The translations under genes and the position numbers were made by a program. A stretch of 64,000 nucleotides of DNA, from contig JAHDWN010000012.1 in assembly GCA_023382675.1 (NCBI GenBank), forward strand, positions 17,324 through 81,323, in the 5' to 3' direction. This DNA is from Anaerolineae bacterium. GTDB lineage: Bacteria; Chloroflexota; Anaerolineae; Aggregatilineales; Phototrophicaceae. Each line of letters begins with the position of its first letter. The stretch's first letter is position 1. Positions 35,257-43,985 of this stretch are shown piece by piece. The notes below the pieces were generated by a model that was not told the origin of the DNA, ran no database searches, and was given only the letters and a program-made list of their open reading frames with translations.

Positions 35257-36021
35257 ATGGCGGTTGAATTCATTTACAGCCATTGGGCGATCATGGAGTG
35301 CCTCCGCGCAGGGCGGCGCAATCTTGAGCAGCTTCTGTTGACGGACAGCGTTGAAGAAAAGGGACTGGTCGCGGAGATTCTGTCAACAGCCGCCGACCGG
35401 GGCGTACCGGTTAAGCGTGTGCCCCGGCGCATTATTGACGACATCGCGCAGGGGGCGAATCATCAAAATATGGCGCTGCGTGCCAGCCCATATCCGTATG
35501 TCGATCTCGATACTGTCCTGGAGACCAGCCGGAAACGCAACGAAAAGCCATTCATTCTGCTGCTCGATCTGCTGAAAGACCCCCAGAATGTCGGCTCGCT
35601 GATGCGCGTTGCTGATGCAGTTGGTATTCATGGAGTCATCATTCAGGAACGGCGCGGCGTCGCTGTCACGCCCGCAGTCGTCAATGCCTCGTCTGGTGCA
35701 ATCGAGCACCTCAATGTCGTCCAGGTCGTCAACCTCAGCCAGACGATGAAACTGCTCAAGGAGAATGATGTCTGGATGATCGGGTTGGACATTGGGCCGA
35801 ATGTTCCAACGATAGACAAGACCGATCTCAACATGAGTTTGGGATTGGTGCTGGGCAGCGAGGGCGAAGGGATGCGCCGGCTCGTGCGTGATACCTGTGA
35901 TCTGGTGTTGTGTTTGCCCATGCGTGGCAATGTCGGCAGTCTGAATGTTGCTACTGCCGGTGCCGTGGCGTTATATACGGCCTGGCGCGCCCGGGGTTGG
36001 GAAGGTTGGGTACACGCCTGA
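35257..36021 (+). CDS. rlmB: 23S rRNA/tRNA 2'-O-ribose methyltransferase, SpoU/TrmH family
   Basis: A 254-residue SPOUT methyltransferase. An N-terminal L30e-like substrate-binding domain (to about residue 85) precedes the SPOUT knot with DLLKDPQNVGSLMRVADAVG, LVLGSEGEGMRRLV and LPMRGNVGSLNVATAGAVALY, the three family motifs. The two-domain layout is that of RlmB (Gm2251 of 23S rRNA), but other TrmH paralogues look alike, so the gene symbol is provisional. It starts 13 bases after cysS, a pairing seen in many bacteria. Confidence 0.9.
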   Translation: MAVEFIYSHWAIMECLRAGRRNLEQLLLTDSVEEKGLVAEILSTAADRGVPVKRVPRRIIDDIAQGANHQNMALRASPYPYVDLDTVLETSRKRNEKPFILLLDLLKDPQNVGSLMRVADAVGIHGVIIQERRGVAVTPAVVNASSGAIEHLNVVQVVNLSQTMKLLKENDVWMIGLDIGPNVPTIDKTDLNMSLGLVLGSEGEGMRRLVRDTCDLVLCLPMRGNVGSLNVATAGAVALYTAWRARGWEGWVHA

Positions 36022-36025
36022 GTGG

Positions 36026-36048
36026 CCTATTTTTCGAGAAAAATGAGG
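36026..36048 (+). other. AT-rich hairpin between rlmB-like gene and frr
   Basis: CCT-ATTTTTC pairs with GAAAAAT-G-AGG around a two-base loop, with one bulge. It begins four bases after the methyltransferase stop. It lacks a following T run in the plus direction, so it could be an mRNA 3' structure rather than a terminator. Confidence 0.4.
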
Positions 36049-36159
36049 CTTATCGAGTGAGGCGGTGTATGATTAAGAGCGAAAGCCTCTCCATAATCGG
36101 CTTATTACATAAACCTACAAGGAGGGAGCGCTTTTACTTTGTTGCGCTCAGATGACATC

Positions 36160-36717
36160 ATGATTGACGACATTCTCAAAGAATGCACCAGCAAAATGAA
36201 AGCCGCAGCGGCGGTTTACGAAACCGATCTTCAGGGGATTCGTGGTGGGCGTGCCAGCCCGTCTCTGGTGGATCGCCTGGTCATCGATTACTACGGCACG
36301 CCGACGACGCTCAAGCAGTTGGCGACAGTATCGACACCCGAACCTATGCAGATCATGATCCGCCCCTATGATAAGACCGCACTCAAATCTATCGAAAAGG
36401 CGATCCGCGAGTCGGATATTCATATCACACCCGCAGTCGATGGCGATATTATTCGTCTCAATATGCCAGCATTGACTCGTGAACGCCGTCAGGAATTGGT
36501 CAAACTCCTTCACAAGCGCACGGAAGATGCGCGCGTGGCGATTCGTAACATACGGCGGCACGCCAATGATGACACAAAGGAGTTCGAAAAAGAGAAACTG
36601 ATCTCGGAAGACGAGGCGAAGCGCGGCCAGGATGAGATTCAGAAACTCACGGATAAGTTCATCGCTGAAATAGAAGCCATGGGTGAGCGAAAAGAAAAAG
36701 AAATCCTAGAGGTATAA
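36160..36717 (+). CDS. frr: Ribosome recycling factor
   Basis: A 185-residue RRF, the canonical length: [42 protein letters not shown] and the long three-helix-bundle tail are all present. With EF-G it splits post-termination ribosomes. The ATG at 36160 gives the family length, but has no ribosome site; GGAGGG at 36121-36126 fits an in-frame TTG at 36139 (12-base spacing) that would add seven residues (LLRSDDI). It ends four bases before uppS, and pyrH/tsf are not adjacent. Confidence 0.94.
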   Translation: MIDDILKECTSKMKAAAAVYETDLQGIRGGRASPSLVDRLVIDYYGTPTTLKQLATVSTPEPMQIMIRPYDKTALKSIEKAIRESDIHITPAVDGDIIRLNMPALTRERRQELVKLLHKRTEDARVAIRNIRRHANDDTKEFEKEKLISEDEAKRGQDEIQKLTDKFIAEIEAMGERKEKEILEV

Positions 36718-36721
36718 GTGC

Positions 36722-37483
36722 ATGGTCGCCTTGACACGAGATGAGCTGGATACGAACGAACTGCCACTGCCGAAGGATCAGGTGCCTTATCACGTCGCTA
36801 TTATCATGGATGGCAATGGTCGGTGGGCTAAGGCTCATGGACTGCCACGAACGGAAGGCCATCGGCAAGGCACGGAAAATCTCCGGCAAATCCTACGCTC
36901 ATGCGTGAAATTCGGCGTCAAAATCCTGACCATCTACGCGTTCTCGACAGAAAACTGGGCACGTCCGCGCGCCGAAGTGCAGATGTTGATGCGCATCCTC
37001 GAAGGAGTCATCGACCGCGAACTGGATGAACTCCATCGCAATGGCGTGCAGATCCGGCATATTGGCGAACTCAGCGGCATTGCCCCGCTCTTGCAGAAGA
37101 AGATCAAACATGCGTGCGAGTACACGCGTGCTAACAATCGCCTGATTTTGAACGTCGCCTTCAACTATGGCGGACGCGATGAAATCGTGCAGGCTGTGCG
37201 CCGGATTGTGGCTGATCATGTGCCTGCAGAACAGATCAGCGAAGCCCTGATCAGCCGCTATCTCTACACAAGCGATCTGCCCGATCCGGATTTGATCATT
37301 CGAACGAGCGGGGAACTGCGCATCAGTAATTTTCTTATCTGGCAGGGCGCATACTCTGAACTCTATACGACGCCAACCTATTGGCCCGACTTTGACGAGA
37401 CTGAACTACGTAAGGCGCTCATCGCCTACAGCGAGCGCAAGCGTCGGTTTGGCAAAACTGACGAGCAAATTGATAAACGATAG
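36722..37483 (+). CDS. uppS: Isoprenyl transferase (undecaprenyl pyrophosphate synthase)
   Basis: A 253-residue cis-prenyltransferase. The catalytic Asp is residue 30 in [14 protein letters not shown], followed by [28 protein letters not shown] and, at the C-terminus, [21 protein letters not shown]. It condenses isopentenyl diphosphate onto FPP to make the C55 lipid carrier for cell-wall glycans. frr immediately precedes it, a frequent order (frr-uppS-cdsA), although no cdsA follows here. GGTATAAG just upstream partly reads as a ribosome site. Confidence 0.96.
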   Translation: MVALTRDELDTNELPLPKDQVPYHVAIIMDGNGRWAKAHGLPRTEGHRQGTENLRQILRSCVKFGVKILTIYAFSTENWARPRAEVQMLMRILEGVIDRELDELHRNGVQIRHIGELSGIAPLLQKKIKHACEYTRANNRLILNVAFNYGGRDEIVQAVRRIVADHVPAEQISEALISRYLYTSDLPDPDLIIRTSGELRISNFLIWQGAYSELYTTPTYWPDFDETELRKALIAYSERKRRFGKTDEQIDKR

Positions 37484-37553
37484 TCGTAGTCAGGTAACAA
37501 TTCCGCTTCTGCAGATTAGCCCTCCGAAGTTGGGTTGAACAGGAATAGGGATA

Positions 37554-38534
37554 ATGCAAAACAACATTGAGCAGGTGCTCCGCGATTTGAGCCAGCAGCA
37601 GTATGTTGCGACCAGCGAAATCGCGACCGTGATGTTCCTGGCCGAAAAACTGGGAAAACCTGTCCTTGCGGAGGGGCCAGCGGGAGTCGGAAAAACGGAA
37701 TTGGCGAAAGCATGGTCGGGGGTGACAGGGAAACGCCTGATCCGCTTGCAATGTTATGAAGGGCTGGACGAAAGCAAGGCGCTCTACGAGTGGGAATACG
37801 CCAAGCAAATGCTGTACACGCAGTTACTGCGGGATAAATTGAGCCAACTACTGGCCGATGCGCAAAGCCTCACGGAAGCTGCTGATCGACTGGCGCAAGA
37901 GGAAGACGTTTTCTTCTCCGAACGCTTCTTACTTGCGCGTCCCTTGCTCCAAGCGATTACGGCTGACGAGCCGGTTGTGCTGCTGATCGATGAGATCGAC
38001 CGTGCCGATGCTGAGTTCGAAGCCTTCCTCCTCGAAGTCCTGAGTGATTTCCAGGTCACGGTGCCAGAGATCGGGACGATCAAGGCCAGGCATCAGCCGA
38101 TTGTGCTGCTGACGAGCAATAACACGCGCGACTTATCTGAAGCGCTGAAGCGGCGGTGTTTGTATTTGTTTATCGATTATCCGAACAGCGAAACTGAAAC
38201 CAACATCGTCCGTCTGCGCGTGCCGGAACTCAACGCCAAACTGGCTCAACAGGCCGTGGAAGTTGTCCAGGGGTTGCGGCAAATGGACTTGAAAAAGCAT
38301 CCCAGCGTATCGGAGACTATTGATTGGGCGCGGGCGCTGGTCATGCTCAATGCGGATAATCTGGACAAACAGACGCTTGAAACCACACTTACTGTGCTTC
38401 TCAAGCACGAGAGCGACGTTCAGAAGGCCAAACGATCACTGTCCAGTGATCGCCAACACCCGATTGAGCGTGATTCACGCGGTGCCTCGCAAAATCGAGG
38501 TAGTCTGCGAAGATTTGGTGATTGGAATAACTGA
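37554..38534 (+). CDS. MoxR-family AAA ATPase
   Basis: A 326-residue AAA+ protein. Walker A is EGPAGVGKTELAKA, Walker B VVLLIDEIDRADAEFEAFLLEVL, sensor 1 LLTSNNTRDLSEALKRRC, and an alpha-helical lid follows. MoxR proteins act with VWA-domain partners as metal- or cofactor-insertion chaperones, but no VWA gene follows here. The last 40 residues (RSLSSDRQHPIERDSRGASQNRGSLRRF) look unlike the family and rich in Ser/Arg, which may reflect a 3' frameshift or relaxed tail. Confidence 0.86.
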   Translation: MQNNIEQVLRDLSQQQYVATSEIATVMFLAEKLGKPVLAEGPAGVGKTELAKAWSGVTGKRLIRLQCYEGLDESKALYEWEYAKQMLYTQLLRDKLSQLLADAQSLTEAADRLAQEEDVFFSERFLLARPLLQAITADEPVVLLIDEIDRADAEFEAFLLEVLSDFQVTVPEIGTIKARHQPIVLLTSNNTRDLSEALKRRCLYLFIDYPNSETETNIVRLRVPELNAKLAQQAVEVVQGLRQMDLKKHPSVSETIDWARALVMLNADNLDKQTLETTLTVLLKHESDVQKAKRSLSSDRQHPIERDSRGASQNRGSLRRFGDWNN

Positions 38535-38571
38535 CCGGTCAATCATCGAGCATGATTAGAGCGCAGTAACG

Positions 38572-38802
38572 CTACAGAAGCAGATCACTGTGACTGATCG
38601 TGCTGCCACATCGATCACAGTTAAAGAGGTGCAATTCTGCTGGCAAGCCGGCTGAGGCGGCCACGTGCGCGGGAAACTGTTGTGTGCCGCAGTAGGCAAA
38701 CTGGCTGTGTTTGCCACAGCTCGGGCAGTATGTAAGAAGCTTGAGCTTGAGGTCAGGTGCGCTTGCGAGGTTCTCCTTCTGAGTGGTAGTTTCGGTGATC
38801 AT
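38572..38802 (-). CDS. Small zinc-ribbon protein
   Basis: A 76-residue protein with two CxxC pairs: CPSCGKH near residue 26 and CDRCGS near residue 62, spaced as a zinc ribbon. The intervening 32 residues include QFAYCGTQQFPAHV. No named family recognised. The ATG at 38802 follows GAGAGG nine bases upstream; an earlier start 14 codons upstream is less likely. Its stop lies close to the MoxR end on the other strand. Confidence 0.72.
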   Translation of the reverse strand: MITETTTQKENLASAPDLKLKLLTYCPSCGKHSQFAYCGTQQFPAHVAASAGLPAELHLFNCDRCGSTISHSDLLL

Positions 38803-38905
38803 GCTGCCATGCCTCTCAGCCACGTTGAACGTCATCAAGCACATCTAAACCTTGCTCAAAGAATATGTCAATTCGGTAGGGTAAATGTGTCAAGATCACG
38901 TGAAG

Positions 38906-38931
38906 AACGTAAAAATCGTTTGTTTTACGTT
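38906..38931 (-). other. AT-rich inverted repeat in intergenic gap
   Basis: AACGTAAAA (38906-38914) pairs perfectly with TTTTACGTT (38923-38931), loop of eight; outer CGTG/CACG can extend it. It lies 22 bases after the solute-binding gene stop (minus strand) and about 100 bases upstream of the zinc-ribbon start. It may terminate the former or serve as an operator of the latter; the tail TCTTC is poor for a terminator. Confidence 0.42.
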
Positions 38932-38952
38932 TATTACACGTTTTCTTATGAT

Positions 38953-40236
38953 TTATTCGCCGATCTGTGCGATGACATCGTTGAGGGCGTCGCCAGCCGT
39001 GCTTTGGCCGTTGATGACCGCCGCATATGCGGATTGAAGCGCACGTGCGGTCAGGTTGTTGGTTAGATCCGGCTCCAGCAGAACCGCATTCTGAAGCAGC
39101 GACTCGCCGAAGGCCGCATAAGCCGCATCAAGCTGGCGTTGGGCCGCAAGCGCCGCAGGCAGCATGTGAATCGCCGCATGATAGTCGGACTGCCGCTGCG
39201 CATCCAGCATCCAATTGATGAAACGCAACGCCGCCAATTGTTGTTCGTTACCCGTTCGAATGACTACCCACAACCAGCCATCGAGCGTGGTAGCGGGTTC
39301 GCCGGTTGTCGTTGGAATATAGCCTGGTTGTAGTTGTCGGTCTTCACTCTCTGCGCGTAAGTACAAACTTGAGGTCACGACCGTGGGGATGTTCTCGTTG
39401 AGCGCATCAGGATAGCGTTCCGGTGAACTATACTCAAGCACCGTAGGCGACACCAACCCAGCAGAAGCCGCGCGTTCATAAAATCGTAGGGTGGCGCGGA
39501 GCGCATTCTCGTCGAGAGTCAGAACGCCATCGCCGGGTTCCTGGCTCCCCGCAACCAGATACTGAAGCAGGAATACGGGACTCAAGCCGTTTTCTGACAT
39601 CCCAGGAAAGAGAAACGGCACGCGGGCTGCGAGCAGTTGATCGAACCGCCATGACTCTATCGTAGGTTCTGTCGATGAATAGGCAACATGAAGTATTTCA
39701 AGCGTGCTGGGGACACCGAACCATACATTGTCAATCTGCCCCATGCCGACAACAGCGGGCGCAAAATCATCGACACCAACGATCAAATCTCGCTCGCTTA
39801 GTGGCTGCAACAGCCCTTCCTGAGCGGCCACGCGAAAATCCTGCAAGCGCAGAAGGGTAACGTCGGGCAGAGCGCCGGGCGCTACTTGCGCAGCCATATT
39901 CATCGTCTCTAGCAGGCCGCCGGTTCCGTTGGCCGCACGCAGTCTGAGTTCGACCTGTATATCCGGGAACGACTGCTCAAATTGACTGATCTGCTCCGAA
40001 AGCACATCCCCGGCATCTACGCTGTCAAGTCCGGCAAGACTATCCGGCAGCCAGAAGCGCAGTGTCAGATTGGGGCGCGCAGTTGGTGTGACTGTAGCCG
40101 CAGGTCGAGTCGCGGCAAGCTGTGGGCGATCTGTGGCCGCGGGCGTGCTCGTGGGAGATACATCCGCGACAGGGGTACACGCTACCACGCCAAAAGCTGC
40201 GATAAGAAGGATAACCGGAAGACGTAGATGCAACAT
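38953..40236 (-). CDS. Extracellular solute-binding lipoprotein (ABC-type)
   Basis: A 427-residue secreted lipoprotein: MLHLRLPVILLIAAFGVVACTP carries a lipobox Cys at residue 20, followed by a Thr/Pro/Ala linker. LTLRFWLPDSLAGLDSVDAGDVLSEQISQFEQSFPDIQVELR begins a type-2 periplasmic binding fold like family 1 sugar-binding proteins, and a late ALRFINWMLDAQRQSDYHAA is typical. The ligand is unknown and no permease or ATPase genes adjoin it, so it is an orphan component. The ATG at 40236 starts the signal peptide; a longer frame to 40275 adds an unlikely basic tail. Confidence 0.82.
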   Translation of the reverse strand: MLHLRLPVILLIAAFGVVACTPVADVSPTSTPAATDRPQLAATRPAATVTPTARPNLTLRFWLPDSLAGLDSVDAGDVLSEQISQFEQSFPDIQVELRLRAANGTGGLLETMNMAAQVAPGALPDVTLLRLQDFRVAAQEGLLQPLSERDLIVGVDDFAPAVVGMGQIDNVWFGVPSTLEILHVAYSSTEPTIESWRFDQLLAARVPFLFPGMSENGLSPVFLLQYLVAGSQEPGDGVLTLDENALRATLRFYERAASAGLVSPTVLEYSSPERYPDALNENIPTVVTSSLYLRAESEDRQLQPGYIPTTTGEPATTLDGWLWVVIRTGNEQQLAALRFINWMLDAQRQSDYHAAIHMLPAALAAQRQLDAAYAAFGESLLQNAVLLEPDLTNNLTARALQSAYAAVINGQSTAGDALNDVIAQIGE

Positions 40237-40304
40237 AACCTCTATCTCGATCCTGCTTCGTCTACTACCGTACACGATAGGACTTCCAGGTCGTCACGTA
40301 ACTC

Positions 40305-41372
40305 TCACCTGCGCTGCAGCCATTGTCTGACGCGCGGCATGGCTTCCGTATATGCCCGATAAAGCAGCGTCGAAGGTGCGTAATCCCATGCTCCTGCATA
40401 GCGAGTGACGATACCGCGAAAGCCGCGCTTGAAGCCGTAAACACCCCAGAGCGGGTCGCTTTCGTCAAAATGCGTCGGCGCACCCCACATATCATATAAC
40501 GTGTAGCCGGTTGCTTTTGCCCACCGCATCGCCTCCCATTGCAGCAGGTAATTCGGCATCTTGTCGCGCGCTTCGTTGGCAGATGCCCCGGTGAAGTACC
40601 AGCACTTCTTGCCAAAATGAAACAGAATGACGTGCGCGACAGGGCGTTGATCGACTTCTGCGATCAGTGCATGTGCCAGGCCTTGTTCCATCATCGCGCG
40701 CCATTCTAGCTCATAATACGCGGGCGGGCGGATCAAGAAACCGTCTCTGGCCGCCGTAACCCGATAAAGCTCATAGAGCACCGGGAGATCTTCGGGGGTG
40801 GCAGTACGAACGTACACGCCTTCCCGCTCAGCTACCCGGATTTTCCGCCGCGTATTCTGGCTCATGGCGGCCAGCAAGTCGTCTTCGTCGCGCGCCAGAT
40901 CGATCAGGATCGTATTGCGAAACTGCACCTGATCGGCGGAAAAACGCCAGCCGCGCACAGCCAGATGTTCAAGCAGTGCCTGTCCGCGCGGTTCGGGTTG
41001 GTCATCTTCTTCGCCTGGAATGCCGCTCGCGACGGGGACATCGGGATCGATCTTGAGCCAGATGGCGCGCTCTCGGCGGGCGATTTCGGCGAGCTGATCG
41101 ATCACATGTTCCCAGTCTTGGCTGTGATCGTCGGCGAAAACCGGCCCTTTGGGCGCATACATGATCTTGAGCGGCCCCAAGCGGCGCACCCCAATCGAAG
41201 CCAGAGCAACGCTGCGCCCTGAATGCTCAAACGCCAGGCGCATTGGTAGCCAGCCGGTGGTCTCACGCTTGAATTCGCCCCATTCCCATGTCTGGAGTAC
41301 GTGGGCATAGGGCAAGTCGCGCAGCCGGCTGTTCCACTCGTTTCGATCCGTGATGGACGTTGTCGTCAGCAA
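40305..41372 (-). CDS. FemX-like peptidoglycan aminoacyltransferase (copy 1)
   Basis: A 355-residue GNAT-fold double-domain protein: HVLQTWEWGEFKRETTGW near the N-terminus, LALDEDDLLAAMSQNTRRKIRVAEREG in the middle and YDMWGAPTHFDESDPLWGVYGFKRGFRG at the end are FemAB/FemX signatures. FemX enzymes add amino acids to lipid II from aminoacyl-tRNA. A TTG at 41372 with GAGAGGGG five bases upstream gives a length like that of paralogue 2 (49732-50769); an ATG at 41441 has no ribosome site. It could also transfer other substrates, since related proteins in Gram-negatives have different roles. Confidence 0.85.
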   Translation of the reverse strand: MLTTTSITDRNEWNSRLRDLPYAHVLQTWEWGEFKRETTGWLPMRLAFEHSGRSVALASIGVRRLGPLKIMYAPKGPVFADDHSQDWEHVIDQLAEIARRERAIWLKIDPDVPVASGIPGEEDDQPEPRGQALLEHLAVRGWRFSADQVQFRNTILIDLARDEDDLLAAMSQNTRRKIRVAEREGVYVRTATPEDLPVLYELYRVTAARDGFLIRPPAYYELEWRAMMEQGLAHALIAEVDQRPVAHVILFHFGKKCWYFTGASANEARDKMPNYLLQWEAMRWAKATGYTLYDMWGAPTHFDESDPLWGVYGFKRGFRGIVTRYAGAWDYAPSTLLYRAYTEAMPRVRQWLQRR

Positions 41373-41795
41373 ATCGCCCCTCTCAGGTGCCGGAAATGCT
41401 CGGAAGAATCTAATCTTGGAGGTCGGCCTGGAAGTTCTCATCGTGAAAATGCGCGGTGAAAACGCCCAGGTGGCCGGTTGCAGTATCGATCATCGGCTTT
41501 CGTTTGTACATAGGCAACGCAGGGAGCCAGGCAGGTGTTAGTTCCCGACTGATGGCAACGAAATCTCCCTGGTACAGCGAACGCGCTGATTTCAGCTTCT
41601 GTTCACCGCAGATGCTTGGGATGTCATCTGCGGTGTTTGCGTTTGTGTTTTCCTGCCCATCGTTCCCGCTCAGAAACGACTTCAAACATCAAAGATCGAG
41701 AGTTTTGCCGCCCGTCCGGCATGTTTGACGCATCCCCTGCGAATAGGTAATCTCTGCGCTTCAAAGATAATCCTTACCACGGGCAGGGGTGTGTC
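41373..41795. other. Intergenic region between divergent genes
   Basis: About 420 bases between FemX copy 1 (minus) and the M20 amidase (plus). Small overlapping frames on both strands (41410-41685, 41456-41728) have no family resemblance and I treat them as chance. The stretch contains a perfect 11-bp inverted repeat at 41604-41635. A GGGGTGTGT precedes the ATG at 41796. No RNA gene recognised. Confidence 0.45.
41604..41635. repeat. Perfect 11-bp inverted repeat
   Basis: CACCGCAGATG (41604-41614) and CATCTGCGGTG (41625-41635) are exact inverses separated by ten bases. The plus strand continues TTTGCGTTTGTGTTTT, so it could be a terminator in that direction, yet no plus-strand gene precedes it. 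An operator between the divergent genes is the alternative. Confidence 0.5.
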
Positions 41796-43031
41796 ATGTT
41801 GAATCCTCAGCGCACAATCGACGAACTTAAAGAGTTAAGGGCGCTCACTGGCGACGAAAACGGCGCGCAGCGGGTCGCCTTCACACAAGTCTGGGCGAAA
41901 GCACGCGAGTGGTACAAGAGCAAGCTGGCAGGGCTGCCGGTCGAATATGAGGTGGACGAGGCCGGTAATACCTGGACGACTCTCCGTGGCGAGTCCGAAA
42001 AAGAACTCTTGATCGGCGGCCATCTCGATTCGGTGCCGAATGGCGGCTGGCTTGATGGCTGCCTGAATGTTATGGCGGCGCTGGAAGTCCTGCGCAATAT
42101 CGCCAGCCGGGGTAAACCGCCCGTCACCGTGCGCGTTGTCGATTGGGCGGATGAGGAAGGCGCGCGTTTTGGACGCAGCCTCTTCGGCAGCAGCGCCTGC
42201 TCCGGCACGATGAATCCTGACGACCTGCGCCATTTGAAGGACAAAGACGGGATTCTCCTGGTTGACGCCATCAAAGAATTTGGCTTGAACCTGGATACGG
42301 TCAAAGAATCGCACAAGCAATTACGCAATGCTGCTGCGTACCTGGAACTGCATGTTGAGCAGGGGCCTGTGCTGCTCGACATGGATCTGCCGCTGGGTGT
42401 CGTGCTCGGCACCTTTGGCGTCGAGCGTCATGGCATACGGTTTACAGGCCAGGCCGCGCATTCCGGCTCCACGCCGATGAATCGCCGCCGGGACGCGCTC
42501 GGTGGCGTCTCGAAGCTGCACCTTGCGGTGAGAGACATCGGCGTGAAATACGGTGGTGTGTGTACGGTCGGGCGGGTCGAAACGAAGCCCGGCATCGTGA
42601 CATCGGTCGTGGCTCAGGCCGACATGACGCTCGATCAGCGTCACCTGGATGCGGACGCCCTGGCGAACATGTATCGAGAAGCGCGTGAGTCCAGCCAGCG
42701 CTTCGCTCAGGAAGAAAATATCGGCGTCGAATGGAGTCTGCTCTGGCAGATTCAGCCGATTCTGTTCAATCCCGACCTGATCGAACTCTGCGATCAGGCT
42801 GTTCGCGAGACTGCCGGTGTCTCGCACAAGCTGCCCAGCGGGCCGCTGCACGATGCCGCGGAAGTCGCGCGTATCGGCATTCCGACGGTCATGATGTTCA
42901 CCCAGAGCTTGCACGGCATTTCACACAACAAGATCGAGGACACCAAAGAAGAACACATCGCCATGTCAGTTGAGGCGATGGACAAACTGGCGACTAAGGC
43001 AATGGCCTGGATTCAACAGCAGGGCGCATAG
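41796..43031 (+). CDS. M20-family N-carbamoyl amino acid hydrolase / allantoate amidohydrolase
   Basis: A 411-residue Zn/Mn-dependent amidase. GGHLDSVPNGGWLDGCLNVM gives the first metal ligands, WADEEGARFGRSLFGSSACSG the second set, and HVEQGPVLLDMDLPLGVV and SGPLHDAAEVA the rest, all the hallmark of the hydantoinase/carbamoylase (AllC-like) group. It hydrolyses carbamoyl or amide bonds of ureides or N-carbamoyl amino acids in the cytoplasm. The ATG at 41796 is used. The next gene begins immediately after its stop, suggesting an operon; no allantoinase or hydantoinase is nearby. Confidence 0.92.
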   Translation: MLNPQRTIDELKELRALTGDENGAQRVAFTQVWAKAREWYKSKLAGLPVEYEVDEAGNTWTTLRGESEKELLIGGHLDSVPNGGWLDGCLNVMAALEVLRNIASRGKPPVTVRVVDWADEEGARFGRSLFGSSACSGTMNPDDLRHLKDKDGILLVDAIKEFGLNLDTVKESHKQLRNAAAYLELHVEQGPVLLDMDLPLGVVLGTFGVERHGIRFTGQAAHSGSTPMNRRRDALGGVSKLHLAVRDIGVKYGGVCTVGRVETKPGIVTSVVAQADMTLDQRHLDADALANMYREARESSQRFAQEENIGVEWSLLWQIQPILFNPDLIELCDQAVRETAGVSHKLPSGPLHDAAEVARIGIPTVMMFTQSLHGISHNKIEDTKEEHIAMSVEAMDKLATKAMAWIQQQGA

Positions 43032-43940
43032 ATGGAGCAGCCGTTCTACGCCTGTGAGCATTCGCAGCAAGTTAACGAGCCGTTCTTCGCTACAGCGCCC
43101 CGCGCAGAAACGTGGATACTCCTGGAGTATCCGCGTCCCTGGAGCGCTGAGGCCTATCCGGCCAGCGATATCCCGACCGCTGTCAAAGCCCATATTGACG
43201 CACAGATGGCGCTGATGCCGTTCCCGCGTATTCAATTGATTGCCCGAAGCCATAACCAGTCTGAACTCGTGAATCTGTCACTCTACGTGATGCACGCCGG
43301 GTTTCAGAGTCAGCGGGTATGCCATTTCACGCTGCCAACCTACGAGAGTTTGCGCGATCTGCCGCTGGCCGAGATCGCCGCCGGGGAGCGCGAGCAGGGG
43401 GAGATCATCACGGAGCCGGTCTACATCGTTTGTACAAACGGCAAGCGCGATGTCTGTTGTTCCCGGCACGGGCTGGGGCTATTCAACGCGCTTCGTGAGC
43501 ATGGCGGCGAGCACGTATGGCAGTCAAATCATATTGGCGGGCATCGTTTTGCCGGGACATTGGTGACGTTTCCACATGGCCTCTACTATGGCCGGGTCGC
43601 GCCTGAAGATGTGCCCGCGCTGGTGGACGCGACTGCGCGTGGAGACGTCTTGCTTTCACATGTACGAGGGCGTGCTTGCTTTGAGTCGGTGATCCAGGCT
43701 GCGGAGTATTATCTGCATCGAGAAACCGGGCAGGTGGCGCTCGGCGTCTTCATGCTCTGTGAGGTCGAACCAGCGGACAAGCACTGGCACGTCTGGTTTG
43801 AGAGTGGCGCACAGCGTTACCGGGTTACAGTCGGCAAAGTCATGTCGTCATTCGAGATCTTTGCTGACTCGGCTTCAAGCGAAAAGAAGCCTGTCCCGGA
43901 ATACCCTTTGATCGGGTTTGAGACGCTGAGGCAGACTTGA
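43032..43940 (+). CDS. Sucrase/ferredoxin-like domain protein
   Basis: A 302-residue protein of the sucrase/ferredoxin-like (thioredoxin-fold) family. The signature CTNGKRDVCCSRHG is near residue 140 and HIGGHRFAGTLVTFPHGLYYGRV near residue 175; an N-terminal cysteine lies at MEQPFYACEHS. Related proteins bind a 2Fe-2S cluster, and those Cys/His residues are kept, but biochemical roles are poorly known. It begins directly after the amidase stop. Link to that enzyme is only positional. Confidence 0.85.
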   Translation: MEQPFYACEHSQQVNEPFFATAPRAETWILLEYPRPWSAEAYPASDIPTAVKAHIDAQMALMPFPRIQLIARSHNQSELVNLSLYVMHAGFQSQRVCHFTLPTYESLRDLPLAEIAAGEREQGEIITEPVYIVCTNGKRDVCCSRHGLGLFNALREHGGEHVWQSNHIGGHRFAGTLVTFPHGLYYGRVAPEDVPALVDATARGDVLLSHVRGRACFESVIQAAEYYLHRETGQVALGVFMLCEVEPADKHWHVWFESGAQRYRVTVGKVMSSFEIFADSASSEKKPVPEYPLIGFETLRQT

Positions 43941-43985
43941 GCCGAGAGGGGTGCCGTGTGGCACCCTGTTCTGTTCCGTCTGCGC

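Noticed and set aside
41410..41685. Two overlapping small ORFs (minus 91 aa and plus 90 aa) in the FemX/amidase gap
   Set aside because: Neither resembles a family, neither has a ribosome site, and both span a perfect hairpin. Listed as intergenic.
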